Shown: piece by piece, positions 44,281 to 55,718 of the stretch
How positions within the stretch are numbered: position 1 is the stretch's first letter
How the letters are laid out: each line of letters begins with the position of its first letter
From: Clonostachys chloroleuca
Lineage: Eukaryota > Ascomycota > Sordariomycetes > Hypocreales > Bionectriaceae
Length of the DNA: 64,000 bases
Assembly (NCBI GenBank): GCA_037952775.1
Contig: JBANAY010000003.1
Span: 4,340,001-4,404,000, forward strand
Direction of reading: 5' to 3'
Position numbers and translations under genes: made by a program
The notes under the pieces: generated by a model
Databases searched by the model: none
Told to the model about the DNA's origin: nothing
Seen by the model: the letters and a program-made list of their open reading frames with translations, nothing else

Positions 44281-44689
44281 TTATGCCACCAGAGGCTTCT
44301 GCGGCGGCAGCAGCTTTCGGCTGCTACACCATGTGTAAGGCCGCTTCCGATAGAGACGAAGAGGGCAATGCCTATACTGCTGCCAATGGCGATGAGCTGG
44401 AGCTGACGATTTCCTAGTTAGCGTTAGAGCTGACCAGCATTGTAGGCGACATGGCCTTCTTGGAAGTCTGGCTTGTTTGAGTCCTTGGGGCGTGAACTCG
44501 GCCGCGTCTCCGACTTTTAAAAGGTCGATCTCATTGCCAGCCATGGGTAAACGCTGTGGGACCAGCCACTGGGTGAGAATTGGTCTATGCTGCAGATGGC
44601 AGAGCCTGCAGTAATTGCTCGAAGAATAAGGTGGTATGTTTTCTCCCACGAAATTGATGGTTGGCAATTCTTCATTCTGGTTGAACAAT
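44281..44689 (-). pseudogene. N-terminal stub of an amino-acid permease
   Basis: On the minus strand, after a Gln/Leu-containing leader and a frame change, LQLIAIGSSIGIALFVSIGSG appears in two halves (LQLIAIGSSIG, IALFVSIGSGLTHG). This is the first transmembrane helix of yeast-type amino-acid/polyamine permeases (H-x-x-L-I-A-I-G-G-x-I-G-T-x-L-F). The sequence then degenerates and meets the 3' end of the NamZ-like gene. No further helices are found, so it is a truncated relic. Confidence 0.5.
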
Positions 44690-45449
44690 AAACACAGGAC
44701 AGTTGTGAGTGGCTTCCGAGTCGCCGAGCTTGCCGTGGGGCGTCAGGGCGCTCCGTTGGTTGGCCTCTTTGAGGCAGCCCTCCTCTCCGATCCGTAAGTA
44801 TCAAGAATCAGTCAAAATATCGGTGGCATAGTTGTGTTCTATGAGTAGATTCCTTTCACTTCACTGCTTTTAATCCTCTCTGTCATTTGGAAATGCAACT
44901 GTCTTGCTTCCGTGGGGCAAGGCCAACCCTGGACGAACTGTTTAGATCGCCGTAGATTTGGAAATGATGGTCCCTGTCATCACGGGTGTTACTACTCCAG
45001 GAGACAATTATCGCTAATGTTATACAGACGGTAGTGCGGGATCTAGGATTCGTTGGCAACGGTGTCCTAGGTCAGATCATCATGTAACATTTAGCTACTA
45101 ATGGCTTCAGATGCTAGAATGTAGAGCTCCAAACGCATGCAGCGAATTCATTCAGAAAATATTGTGAAAAAATCCAATAAGCCTAGCGATTAGTGAAGTA
45201 ATACTAGCAATAACCTTAGGATTCGGCGCGCGCAGGGCCCTCGCGGAGAACCCGAAAGTGGGATGCGCTTCAATTTGAGCCTTTGTGGTAACCAGCTTCT
45301 CATGGGCGGATAACCCGTGCGCCAAAGTCTTGGCATCAAATGGACAGTCACGCACGGCCGGAGCAAGATAGTGGCGACAGACTGCGCTTCAATATACTCG
45401 CCAAGAATTAGCATCATGACTCTTTCCTATGATCGGCCGGATAGGGGTG
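44690..45449. other. intergenic
   Basis: No supported gene. Composition is normal up to about 45440, then drops into the AT island. Confidence 0.35.
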
Positions 45450-46720
45450 AGTCTTATATAGAGAATACTTGTTGGAGCTAAGGCACTATGTACTTCAGAC
45501 TAATTAGTTAGGAAAGAGGACTATTTACTATAAATATATCTCTTTTCCTAGATTAGAAGGGTATTAGGTTTAAAAGAGTAACCTATAGTAATTTATATAA
45601 TAATTCCCTCTAAAAGCTTTAGAGATATATAATTTAAATAAATATAACTATATAATTTTTATCTCTCTATAATTAGTATTAGTAATATTTAGTAATTAAT
45701 TAATTAAGTAATTAATAGTAAGATATAATTAATTAATTAATTAAGATAAACTTTAATTTAGAAAAAAAAAATAGTTATTATTATTAGATAATAAGTTTCC
45801 CCTCTTAGGAGCTATAGTTATAGCTGGGTTATTTATATATCTAGCTATATAAATACTGCTTATTACTAGAGTTTTTATAAGATTAATATCTATATCTAGG
45901 CTAAAAGTATAATATTTTAACTTTATCTTATAGTATTAAAGGTTTAGATATAAACTACTAATTATATTCTTAAAAATATATATATATCAGATTATATATT
46001 ATCTGATCTTAGGATATACTTTTATTTATAGTAAAACTAATAAAAAAAATGTTTATCTTTTATCTATACTGCTAGAAGTTATTAGCTAGCTAATCTAGAC
46101 TTATAAGTATATATTATTAGCTTTTATATAGAGTAGGGAGCGATAGTAATATAAACTAACTAGTCTATATTACTTAGACTACTTATTATTACGAATTTTA
46201 TCCTAATATATAGATTATATATAAGACCCTATACTTTTTAACTAGTTACTTATAGATTATTAGGATCTTATAATAATCCTTATAATTTAGGAATATAGAT
46301 TATTACTAAGCTTTAATAATCCCTTAATATATATATATATTTATTTTATTAGATAGAATACTCTTTCAGATAGTTATTAATATAATTATCTAAACCTCTA
46401 TTATTATTAGCTCTATAATACTTATATATTGATAGTAACTTATATTATACAGCTTATAATAACCTAATCATACTACTCAGAATAATACTCTGATTAGTTT
46501 AACCCCGATCTACCCTAGACCCCGTCCAGTATAAGTCAACCCAACTGTTATACTTATATAAGATACTATTAGGCTTTTAAAGCTCCTAATTAATATAGGG
46601 AGAATAGAATTTAATTTTGTTATAAAAGCTATATATAATATATTCAGCCCTTTTACTTGAATCGTTTTTTCAGCTGTATTTGGAGCTATAAGGGGGACCT
46701 TTTATAGTAGTATCTCAACT
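45450..46720. repeat. second AT-rich island, probable RIP-degraded transposon remains
   Basis: About 1.3 kb of TA-rich sequence without open frames. It includes ATTAATTAATTAATTAA-type runs (45690-45740). A short GC-richer part near 46500-46545 (CCCCGATCTACCCTAGACCCC) contains the reverse complement of a 15-mer from the first island. Element class unknown. Confidence 0.6.
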
Positions 46721-48815
46721 CTTCAAATGCCTATATACACCTCTTCAAAGCGCTAAGATAGCTGTATTAACGGTTTAGATTATATACGCAAAATGCCAGC
46801 TATCCTATGAATTTCCAGGAATATAGATATGGCTAGCTTTCTCTGTGTAAACTCTTATTATATATATAATTTCTACATTGGTAGCAATTTCCCTTCGAGT
46901 TAGCCACTTACTTGTTGAACATTTGTGATCGACGAGCGGTGTATATAGTGTGGTTGAGAACAAGAGTTGTATGTTTCTGAGGGTCAGCATGCAGACCATC
47001 TCGTCCGGCAAGGGATTCCGCAATACCGAGGTGATCAGCAAGCCGCAGAATACGTATGAACCCGCTGCAACCCTCTTCAGGTGTCAATATTGGGGCTTTC
47101 AGCTGCTACGGAATATAGGAAAGTTGGGTGGGTTTGCCTTTTCGGGGATGTCAGACCGCATTTTAGGCTATGAGCTGACGTCGAATCTTTTCCGACGGGA
47201 CAAGAGCAAAGAAGCCCCACGAGAGTGATAGGCTCCCGGCTTGCGCGGATTGTGACCAGAAGGCTCGATAATGCAAGCCACATCCACATTCGCATACAAT
47301 TCAGGCAATGATCCCTAGCGGAGTGCCGGTGAGTCCATGTCAGATGCCTTACTCACGGCTCTTTCGAGAGAGATCACTCACCATGCTAGTCGTGATATAG
47401 CACGCACCACATGATGATTTAGCACATGTGGTGTAACACTCTCCTCGACATCATAAAGTAAGAGAAACTTACTGACGGTAAAAAGTCCACAGGCGACGGG
47501 CTTCTCCGTTACTTGTCAAGAATCCACGTTCGGGCGTGATTCTCTCCCCTCATCCAGGGTTGACAACATAAATCATAGCGATGTGACTTTGTGGGATGAA
47601 ATCAATCACTAGCAGCCATGTAGATAATCACTTTGAACTTTCTAACGAATCAAATGCCGTGAATGGGAAAGCATGTCAGAACGTGTCAATGTCAAAAAGT
47701 GAGTTATGGTCAGGATGGCGTAATTTGAAGCGAGTCAATTCTGCAGACTTCAATGCAAAAATCGTCACAAGAGGGCGTTAAACTAATAAACAAGATGACG
47801 GCAGACAGTGTAACTCGGCAAAGATTCGCCCATCATCTCCGTGGAACCCGCATATTAGGGACGAAGGACGGCTGACGTGCATTCCTGAGTAATCAATCAA
47901 TTACAAGCAAAGACTGCAGAGGTGATGGCACTCAAGCGGCTGAAATTACACATGTAAGCACTAGAAATTTAGAGCGGGACAATACGATACACATGGAAAT
48001 ACGCGTTGAGAGTCTCGAAGCACACATCGAGCTACCACAATAATATAGCTGTCACAGGCTCCTTGTCTAGTCGAATACGAGCTGTGCCAAATTCGCAAAG
48101 GTGGTAGAAATGGCCACCAGCTGGTGACTTGCAGATAGAGGCTTTGACCGGAAGGAGTGCAACGTAGCTTGATGTAGCAACTGCCAGTTACACTCGGCCA
48201 TCTCTCAGATGTGACAGCGGAATTACAACACAGGCGGGTTCGAGGAAGTTCAGATTTAGGCACCATCAAAGTCTTTTTTCTTTGCACCAGCTAGTGGGAC
48301 ACTTAGGATGACATATTGGAATGTCAAGGTATGCTAAGATAGGTTATCCTATTCTAATCATTGGCTAAATTCCTCTGTGACTGACGCACGGAATCTAGAG
48401 GGCCCAAGTCAATAGTGTCACCGTTTAGTATCCATCCGCACATCAGCAAGCTCATCTCACCCCTTGGATTGGATGAGGAGTGCTCTTTGATTATGTCGCG
48501 GCTACGAAGGAAAAGCGGAAAGGCAGGGTATTAGCTCGTGCCAACATTGTGACAATAAACTCTAACAGTATCGCTGAGGAAATTGCTCTTATCATAACAC
48601 AGTGACATCCTCGCCAGCGAAAACATGACAATACCTGAATGAGGGAGTGTGAACCACGTGATAAGTTGTTGCTACTTCACAAGAGACGATTACGAGACCG
48701 GTAGATAGTCCCTGTGCTTCAGTAAGCATGTTCATCCGGAATACTAATAGATTGGGAGTGCTTCAATTCTGCTCTCACAATCACACGCCTGCCTTTTAGA
48801 TGCCTCTCAAGAAGT
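46721..48815. other. 2.1-kb intergenic stretch
   Basis: No gene I can support. The minus strand at 46805-47070 has a hydrophobic-looking open segment without start or domain. The rest consists of short open frames in all phases. The 200 bp before 48815 are the 3' flank of the next regulator. Confidence 0.35.
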
Positions 48816-50248
48816 CTATAATGTGCTAAAATCCTTAATTTGAAGGGCGGGCCATTTCACCCATTCAGTCCTGGCTGGCCCGAGAATCTCACATACCCGC
48901 TGCAAAATATGAGGTGCCCATCCTTCCATAAACCAAGCTGTAGAAAGGCTCCGAAGAAGTACAGCGAAATGAGCTAAAAGAACGAGAGAAGCCGGCTCCT
49001 TTTCTTTCAGACTTGTCACAAACTCCTCGGATAGGCAGTAGAGCCATGCCATTATAATATTAAACTTGGCGTCAGCCGTGGTCTTCGGCCTCATAGTCGT
49101 GCCATATGTTTCTTGGAAGCACCACTTCATAATGCAGAGTGCACTCTGACAAGCGCCTCTGACACTTTCATCGGCCACGGCAGAGATGGGGACAGACAAG
49201 CGATCAAGGGCGTCTTCCCAATCTAATATAACACCAGAATAACCGTGATGAGGATGAGGAGGCCCATCCTGCCGGTCACCTTGAGTGTCAGACGACATCG
49301 GCCCCAGCTCACCAGCAAATACTGCCTGCATGCCGATTGTCTCCACGATGATGCGGACGCCCCTGAAGAGATCCCACCAAGATACCTCGCCACCATCCGC
49401 GACGACGAGCAAGTTGTCGGGCCCCGGCCGCTTGGCCAAGGTACAGGTGCAGACCAAGATGGTAGCCACATACAGCTCGGCGCAGTTCTCGACGCTTAGG
49501 TTGGGCAGAATATCAGTGGTGCGACGCAGCCCGATGGCCAGGTGTACCTCTGCGCGCTCCTCGAGCCGACCGCGCCGTAAGGGCTCCTGTCTCGACAGAT
49601 GAATGGCGGACACGGCGAGAAGCAGATGCAGCACTCCGTGGCGACGGAACGCGAGACGGGGGATGCGGTCTTTCCACAGCTGTAGGTCGGGACCCCCCAT
49701 GCCGGCACAGACTTCATTCTGGTAGTGGAAGAAGAGCTCCAAGTCTTCAGCATCCCATGGCAGGTGCAGGGGCCTTTCCACGTTCCACGTCGACGAATCT
49801 GGTGACGAGCGTGCGAGGGGCACAGACGTTGATAAGGCAGTGGTGGTATTAACTTCGGAGGGAGAAGCAGTTCTGCGCTCAACGGACACGACGGTCCAAT
49901 TTTTACGTGGCCTACCTCTCTTCCTCACTTCTAAGTCTCGAGTTTCTAGCTGAGAGCCACAAGAATCATAATTGCAACGTTGGGATAAATGGGAGCAGGT
50001 GCCGCAGATGGGTTTACTCTCATCACACTAAGGAAACCGTTTAAATATCTCAGTAAATGTCAATTGTAGCTGACAAGGTATCTTAGTCTCACCTTAATCC
50101 TTCGCCGCTTGCACTGCTGACAACCGTTTCGCGACTTCTTGTGCGGCCTTCTTGTTCTCGCGGCCTCGGCTTGGTCGGACGTCGTTTTCGCGGTGTCAGG
50201 GAGGGCTAGATTTTGCGGTCCATCGTCACAGCCGCCATGTTCCTCCAT
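48816..50248 (-). CDS. Zn2Cys6 transcription factor
   Basis: Exons 50248-50093 and 50027-48816 join in phase to 455 residues; the ATG at 50248 is the only in-frame ATG before the zinc cluster. The cluster NGCQQCKRRRIKCDESKPIC-GTC-x6-C spans the intron, with standard C-x2-C-x6-C-x6-C-x2-C-x6-C spacing. A basic KRGRPRKNW segment follows, like an AT-hook. The middle region (PWDAEDLELFFHYQ, GVLHLLLAVSAIHLS) matches Fungal_trans_2 regulators of the sterol-uptake/UPC2-like or ARCA-like type. Nuclear, DNA-binding. No target is evident; the nearest genes are the PLAC8 protein and the esterase cluster. Confidence 0.9.
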
Positions 50249-51107
50249 GGCCAAAGGGCTGATTCCGGATGACCTTGTCAAACGAGAGAGGGAGGCCGGG
50301 GTTACCTGAATCTGACGGGTCGTAGTGTGAGTTGGTTGCAAGCGAATGCTTTGCCTTGGAATGCCGGTACTTAAAATACGTATACCAGTACGACTCTAAT
50401 ATGTAGGTCCAACAGTCGTGCCCAGATACAATTTCAGAAGGGAGCTAAGGTAGTTCACGCTAGAAAATTTGCTTCTCTGAGGTAGTGTTTGCCCGAAGTA
50501 CTCCATATTTCACATAGATTACCCACCCTCCCACTCCATCTCGCCAGACTACTCCGTCAAAGTAATACGCATTTTATGGGACGTTACAAAAACTACGTAA
50601 ATTTGTTACTCCGTAGTTAACCACAACCTCAGTTCGCCAAGACAGGTCATGGCTTTCGCCTCGGGAATTTAAAAAGGACACTTGGCAGTGATCGCCCTTT
50701 GCTCTATCATATTACCTCACCCATGCGCAATCTTAAAATGATCAAATCAAAGATGAAAGAAATTACCTTTTTGTTCAGCACTGACTATTTAGCGAGGGAT
50801 TAGGGAGGGAGAGTAGTGTGGAGGTGGTCAAGCAAGGCTAGATAAACAGCTGGGTCCGCAGATGAATACGCATTTTGTGATTTTCGGTACTAAAATTGCG
50901 TATATACGTTGAATGCTGGGCGTGTCTCCATATTAATTCTAGAACCACCCTGCTCCTTGTGGGGTTCACTCTATCATGACTCTGTAGACTTTGACTGGTG
51001 TATATGCCTATAAAGGACGCTCATGGAAGCATGTTGAGAAGACTCTATTAGATTTCCCTTCTCTAGTTTCCACGCATTTTGTTTCTTCTTTGTTGGCCCA
51101 AGTCATC
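50249..51107. promoter_or_regulatory. divergent promoter, regulator / PLAC8 gene
   Basis: About 860 bp. TATAAA at 51009-51014 is 94 bp before the PLAC8 start. AATACGCATTTT occurs at about 50566-50577 and 50866-50877, and a related word at about 52058-52069, so it is a small dispersed repeat or a shared control word. No gene. Confidence 0.4.
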
Positions 51108-51708
51108 ATGGCCAGTCCCAAGTCTTATGGCCAGTCTGGTCCCGAGTCAAGCTCTTTGCCGCCATATCAAATCGGCCAATCCAACACCCATCCCCTTCAC
51201 TACAGCAAGCAGGGACAAGCAATGGATCCCGCTGCAGGAAAGATCAGGGGCGGTGATTGGGAGTCAGGCTTATGTGACTGCTCACCTTGTGGGTCATGTT
51301 GTCTCGGTTCCTTCGCGCCATGTCTGAGTAAGTATTCTTCCTAAATACATACGCTCTTGCATTTGAGCATTGTAACTGATGGCCGGTGATCCAGTCGTTG
51401 GGAGAACCGCTTCTAGACTGCAGGACCCTACTTTGCAGTCTCCCGATATGTGCAATGGCGACTGCATGATCCATGCTGGTCTCTCGTTACTTTTTGGAAG
51501 TGGTTGGATTTACACCATGATAAAGCGAGGTGATATCCGCCAACGTTTTGGAATTCCCGGGAGTGGATGGGGTGATTGTTGCACGGCCTTTTGGTGTCAG
51601 TGTTGCCAGATCATCCAAGCTGATAACGAGGTTAAAGCTCGTTTGGCCCCTATGGTCGATAGAAACGGCTATAAGCAGGTGGGAGGCATGGTCGCTCATC
51701 AGCAATGA
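51108..51708 (+). CDS. PLAC8 family cysteine-rich protein
   Basis: Exons 51108-51327 and 51395-51708 give 177 residues. The PLAC8 pattern is clear: DWESGLCDCSPCGSCCLGSF after a Pro/Ser/Gln-rich N-terminus, then a hydrophobic LSLLFGSGWIYTM segment with IKRGDIRQRFGI, and CCTAFWCQCCQIIQADNEVK. In plants relatives (Cys-rich membrane proteins, FW2.2/PCR) affect cell number and divalent-metal transport. Fungal members are unassigned and probably sit at the plasma membrane. Two Cys-rich membrane-active stretches flank the splice site. Intact. Confidence 0.9.
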
Positions 51709-52251
51709 GTGTTCGTTTCTGTGGCAGGGTTTTCTTCCTTTTTTTTTTTTTTTTCAATATCATAGGCGGATTTGCCATGTGTTATTAGTCTAGAGTTTCC
51801 CGGGAACAGATAAAATTGTTGGCATGCTATGTTTTGGGCGCCGTATAATATTGTACATTGTATTACAGAATTCATCCTTTATCAGAATAATAGTAACTTT
51901 GCAGATATTTGTTCCCTTGGACACATATAAAACTTAATCGAAATATCACGATGGTGCCGAATACTGTAATTCCCAAGATGGCCACACTCAGGACCTACCG
52001 AGGCCTATCCAAGATCATTTGCCTCTAATTAATGTTGGTCATGCTTCGTCCCCTTTGAATACGCATTTTTCTCCAAGTCGCGCTCATCGCCATTGAAGGG
52101 GCCATGACGTAGTAGATTGGATCACATATAGGTATAAAGAGGCGCCGTTTCGCGAATGTCGAGTTGTTCTCTTCCCTCCCATCATCTCACCACTATAACG
52201 TATACCCCTTCATCTCATCATTTTAACACATAACCCTTTGTTTCCGAGAGA
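51709..52251. promoter_or_regulatory. promoter of the tannase/feruloyl esterase
   Basis: A 16-T run at 51739-51754. A TGCCGAAT word lies near 51956, also seen in the cluster promoter at 55507. TATAAA at 52133-52138 is 114 bp before the ATG. Confidence 0.45.
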
Positions 52252-53922
52252 ATGGCTTCTCTGTTGACAAGCCAGGGATGTGTCCCGGATACATTCTCAT
52301 CGCTCTCCCTGTTTGGCGCGAAGATCCTCTCAATCAGCGCTGACTACGTGGTTGGCTTCAGCTACCCTGTCCTAGATGGGTGGCGGTATTCTCAACCTTC
52401 ACATGCTGTGGACAATGCCACCTTCTGCAATATCACGGTGACATATACACATCCTAATCAGGGCGATACCATCAATGCCGAGGTGTGGCTGCCTCTTAAG
52501 GAGAACTGGAACCAAAGGCTACAAGCCATTGGTGGCGGAGGTTGGGTAGCTGGTCGTTTTGTATTGGCTTATGCGGGAATGGCCGGTGCCGTCGTTGACG
52601 GGTACGCTGCTGCATCGACGGATGCGGGCGTGGGTGACTCATCTCCAGCGGAATGGGGTCTCGTGAGTGAAGGAAATCTAAACCTTGTCGACCTGGATAA
52701 CTTCGGCCAGCGATCCTTGGGTGACCTGGTAAGTGACCGTATGCGGCCAAGAAGGTCTAGGATGCTTTGATACTAACTACCTCCGCAGGCAGCCATTGCC
52801 AAGAGCGTTGTTGAACAGTATTACGGCAAGTCCGCTGACTATTCCTACTGGAATGGTTGCTCAAATGGCGGGCGGCAGGCTGTTATTCTCGCTCAACAAT
52901 TCCCTGACGCTTACGATGGTATTATTGCCGCAGCCCCTGCCCTATTTTGGGCGGAGTTGGCAATCAGTTCTATCTGGCCGGCAGTCTTCATGGATCTGAC
53001 AAACCAGTACCCACGAAACTGTGAATTAAATCGGCTTACATCGCTGGCTATCAGCGAGTGTGACAACATTGACGGTGTACATGGTGGGCTTATATCAGAT
53101 CCTGAAACGTGCCGAGCGAACTTTAACCCCTGGGACTATGTCGGTACTATGTTTCACTGTCAGGACACTGATGCTGTTCTTGATATGGAGATCAGCCCTG
53201 CTGCTGCATCAGTTGCCGAGGCTAGCTGGAGCGGTGCAAAGTTTTCGAACGGAGACTTTATGTGGTATGGCTATGAAATCGGGGTCGACCTGTCTACCGC
53301 CGCTGGAACAACTTGCAACGAAACATGTGTTCCTACGGGGCGATCAACTGCGGCTTTCTGGTACCTCGAGTATGTTGAAAGAGATCTCACGGCAAACATA
53401 ACCACTCTTTCCCACGCGCAATTCAATCAGTTATACCTCACCCTAAAGAAAACATTTGCCGGATCTTTGGAAGCCGCGGAACCACGTATTACTCGGTTCC
53501 AGGAAGCCGGTGGCAAGATGATTACCTTCCACGGCCTTGTAAGTGCACCCCCTACATCTGAATCCGCCAACTTTGGTAAAAATATGACTGACCCTGCTCG
53601 GTCAAAGTCGGATCCCTCAATCACACCTGGCAGCACACTTCAATACTACAAGTCAGTTTCGGAAGTGGTTTCGAATGTCAACGACTTCTACCGCTACTAC
53701 CGCGTTCCCGGCCTTGGTCACTGCTGGGGTGGCAACGGTGGTCAACCTGTATACCTTTTTGACCAATTACGGGAATGGGTGGAAAACGGCACGGCTCCTG
53801 ATTCCAGTCCAGTCACGGTCACACTGCCCACAAACAACACTATGGATCAAGTTCTGTGCCCTTGGCCTAAGAAGGCTGTTTTGAAGCAGCCTCAATTCAA
53901 CAGTGCATGGGCGTGCGAATGA
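52252..53922 (+). CDS. tannase/feruloyl esterase family hydrolase
   Basis: Three exons: 52252-52728, 52789-53538 and 53608-53922, 513 residues. The second intron is 69 bp, keeps the frame open, and is easily missed. Its removal joins FHGL to SDPSITPG and restores the catalytic Asp. The serine hydrolase set is then Cys183-Ser184 in NGCSNGG, Asp411, and His447-Cys448 in GLGHCWGG, the CS-D-HC arrangement with its disulfide typical of the family. It should hydrolyse esters of phenolic or other acids. The N-terminus is not a clear signal peptide, unlike most secreted members, so it may act inside the cell or have another start. It heads a block with an SDR, a Baeyer-Villiger enzyme and a transporter. 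Confidence 0.9.
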
Positions 53923-54079
53923 ACTACCTACTGATACAAGCTAATATAATCAAGATACCTCTTTGTGGTAATACTGTCAGGTTATAAACCAAACTCAATA
54001 GAAAGTACACGTGTAAATCTATTCATTTCAGCCTACAAGCTACACTATAGGAAGCTCCCGTCCGCGTCCCATGCTCGAT
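53923..54079. other. short convergent intergenic
   Basis: 157 bp between the 3' ends of the esterase and the SDR. Confidence 0.4.
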
Positions 54080-55222
54080 TTAATCCTTATATATCCTAAC
54101 CTTATAGTCGTCCAACCATTTGTCTTTAATGATCACTAGTTGAGAGGCCTGTACCTTCTTCAGATACTCATCCTCCGGGGTGTCCTTGTAGTCTTCTCTA
54201 TCAATATCCACAAATCCCTCTTTGGCGATTGTGCGAGGAGTTATCATCAGAGAACGGCCTTGGAGAATTGTTAGAGAATATAAAACCTTTGCAATCTTAT
54301 TATCACTGACCATTAATAGACTTATCGGTAGCAATTCGCAACATGCAGCTCGAGACATCCTTCTGCTCGCCGAATTCGACCCCATTGTCGATAAGCCACT
54401 TTTCGTACTCAGCTGTTCGGATGGCACTCTTAATCCAGCATGGTGCGACGTAATTGATTCGTATAGATTGCTCATGACTAGATCTTCGAACTGTCCGCAT
54501 GAAACCACGCAATCCATATTTCGTTGCCGTGTACTCCCAGTTACCCTACCGCATCTCGGTCAGATATAGAACTGCTGCAGAGCCAGGATATTTACTTACG
54601 GGAGAGTCTATCCACGCCACCATGCTGCCTGTGATGATGAAGCAGCGGTCTCTTTCATCATTCACTGGCTGCTTGCGGAAATAATGAACCGCCAGTTTCC
54701 ACGTATAGAATGTCCCGTCAATGTTGACGCGAACAATGTTCAAGTCGGGTTTTGTTGGCTCACTATCAGGGTCTAGGATCTGTTAGTCGGATCCTTATTG
54801 CGAGCGACTCACCAAGTAATTTAGCATGCACGTCAACACTCACCGTCCAAGTTCCACAAGCTGTCGCCAGAGCTCCGGCTGATGCCAGCATTTGCAATCA
54901 CAACGTCAACACTGTTGCTTGGACTCTGACTTTTGGCCTTTTCAAAGACTGCCTTTTGTTGGTCCCAATCTCTAATATCGCATTTCACGAACTGGCATGT
55001 CGTTTCACTGGCATTGAGCTCAGACTCAATTGCTTGGCCGCGCTGCTCGTTGACATCTGCAAAGGTCACGTAGGCGCCGGCAGCGACGAAGTCTCTCACG
55101 AAAGCTTCGCCCATACCATTGGCTCCCCCAGTAACGATGACCGACTTTCTTCTTACATTTTCTAGTTTGGGAGGGACCGTGTGGTCTATGGGGCCATTGT
55201 AAGAGTAACGGTCTAGAGTCAT
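54080..55222 (-). CDS. short-chain dehydrogenase/reductase
   Basis: Exons 55222-54844, 54772-54600, 54545-54311 and 54258-54080 give 321 residues in phase. The cofactor turn TGGANGMG, NAG in VIANAGIS, Ser in IITGSMVAW, and YTATK as catalytic Tyr/Lys are present. Asp in VTFADVNEQRG after strand 2 favours NAD(H). It is longer than the classic 250 because of a C-terminal extension. Relatives include 15-hydroxyprostaglandin-dehydrogenase-like fungal enzymes that oxidise secondary alcohols. Divergent from the Baeyer-Villiger monooxygenase, so it could supply the ketone. The Rossmann start is preceded by about 27 polar residues. Confidence 0.9.
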
Positions 55223-55718
55223 GGTTGGATATTATTGAGTGAGAAGATGTTCGATTAGCTTAGGTGACCGAAGATGTAAGCGACACTATAGAGCATTTCT
55301 GGATGGCTAATGGCGAGCTTTAGGCTACATATGATGAGACAGTAATCGAGCATGTCGACGAAACCCCAATAACGCAGAGTTGGATTCAGAGGCCCTGTTG
55401 CTCATCCGGACATCGTTTGCCGACCCCGCACTCGACATCCGGCGTCGACCAAGAGTCGGTAATCCACATTTGGATAGCCGAAGTCACAGAGACTTAGTTT
55501 TTCAAATTGCCGAATGCTTGCACCATAGCGAACAGAAATTCGGCAAGTATTTGGCTATGGATCGGTCTGGGAAGACCTGGCAGGCCCAAGACAGACTCTG
55601 CCGAACTGGATAGGGGCAGTGGTATTGTGGACTACTCCAGAACGTAGTCCTCGTGCGTGTGGCATCCTGTCCCTTGTGAGATATAATTAGTCTCCCAGTG
55701 AGAGTTTGATGCATCATA
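55223..55718. promoter_or_regulatory. shared divergent promoter, SDR / Baeyer-Villiger monooxygenase
   Basis: 496 bp with several GCCGA/TCGGC words, including a perfect inverted repeat at 55507-55546. The region is noncoding. Confidence 0.5.
55507..55546. promoter_or_regulatory. inverted repeat TTGCCGAAT-N22-ATTCGGCAA
   Basis: Perfect 9-bp arms (55507-55515 and 55538-55546). Each arm holds a CGG/CCG half-site of the zinc-cluster type. Confidence 0.5.

Noticed and set aside
46805..47295. Possible transporter remnant on the minus strand
   Set aside because: Hydrophobic patches only; no motif strong enough to name a family.
53539..53607. Esterase lacking its catalytic Asp
   Set aside because: The apparent loss is caused by an in-frame intron; splicing restores the Asp.
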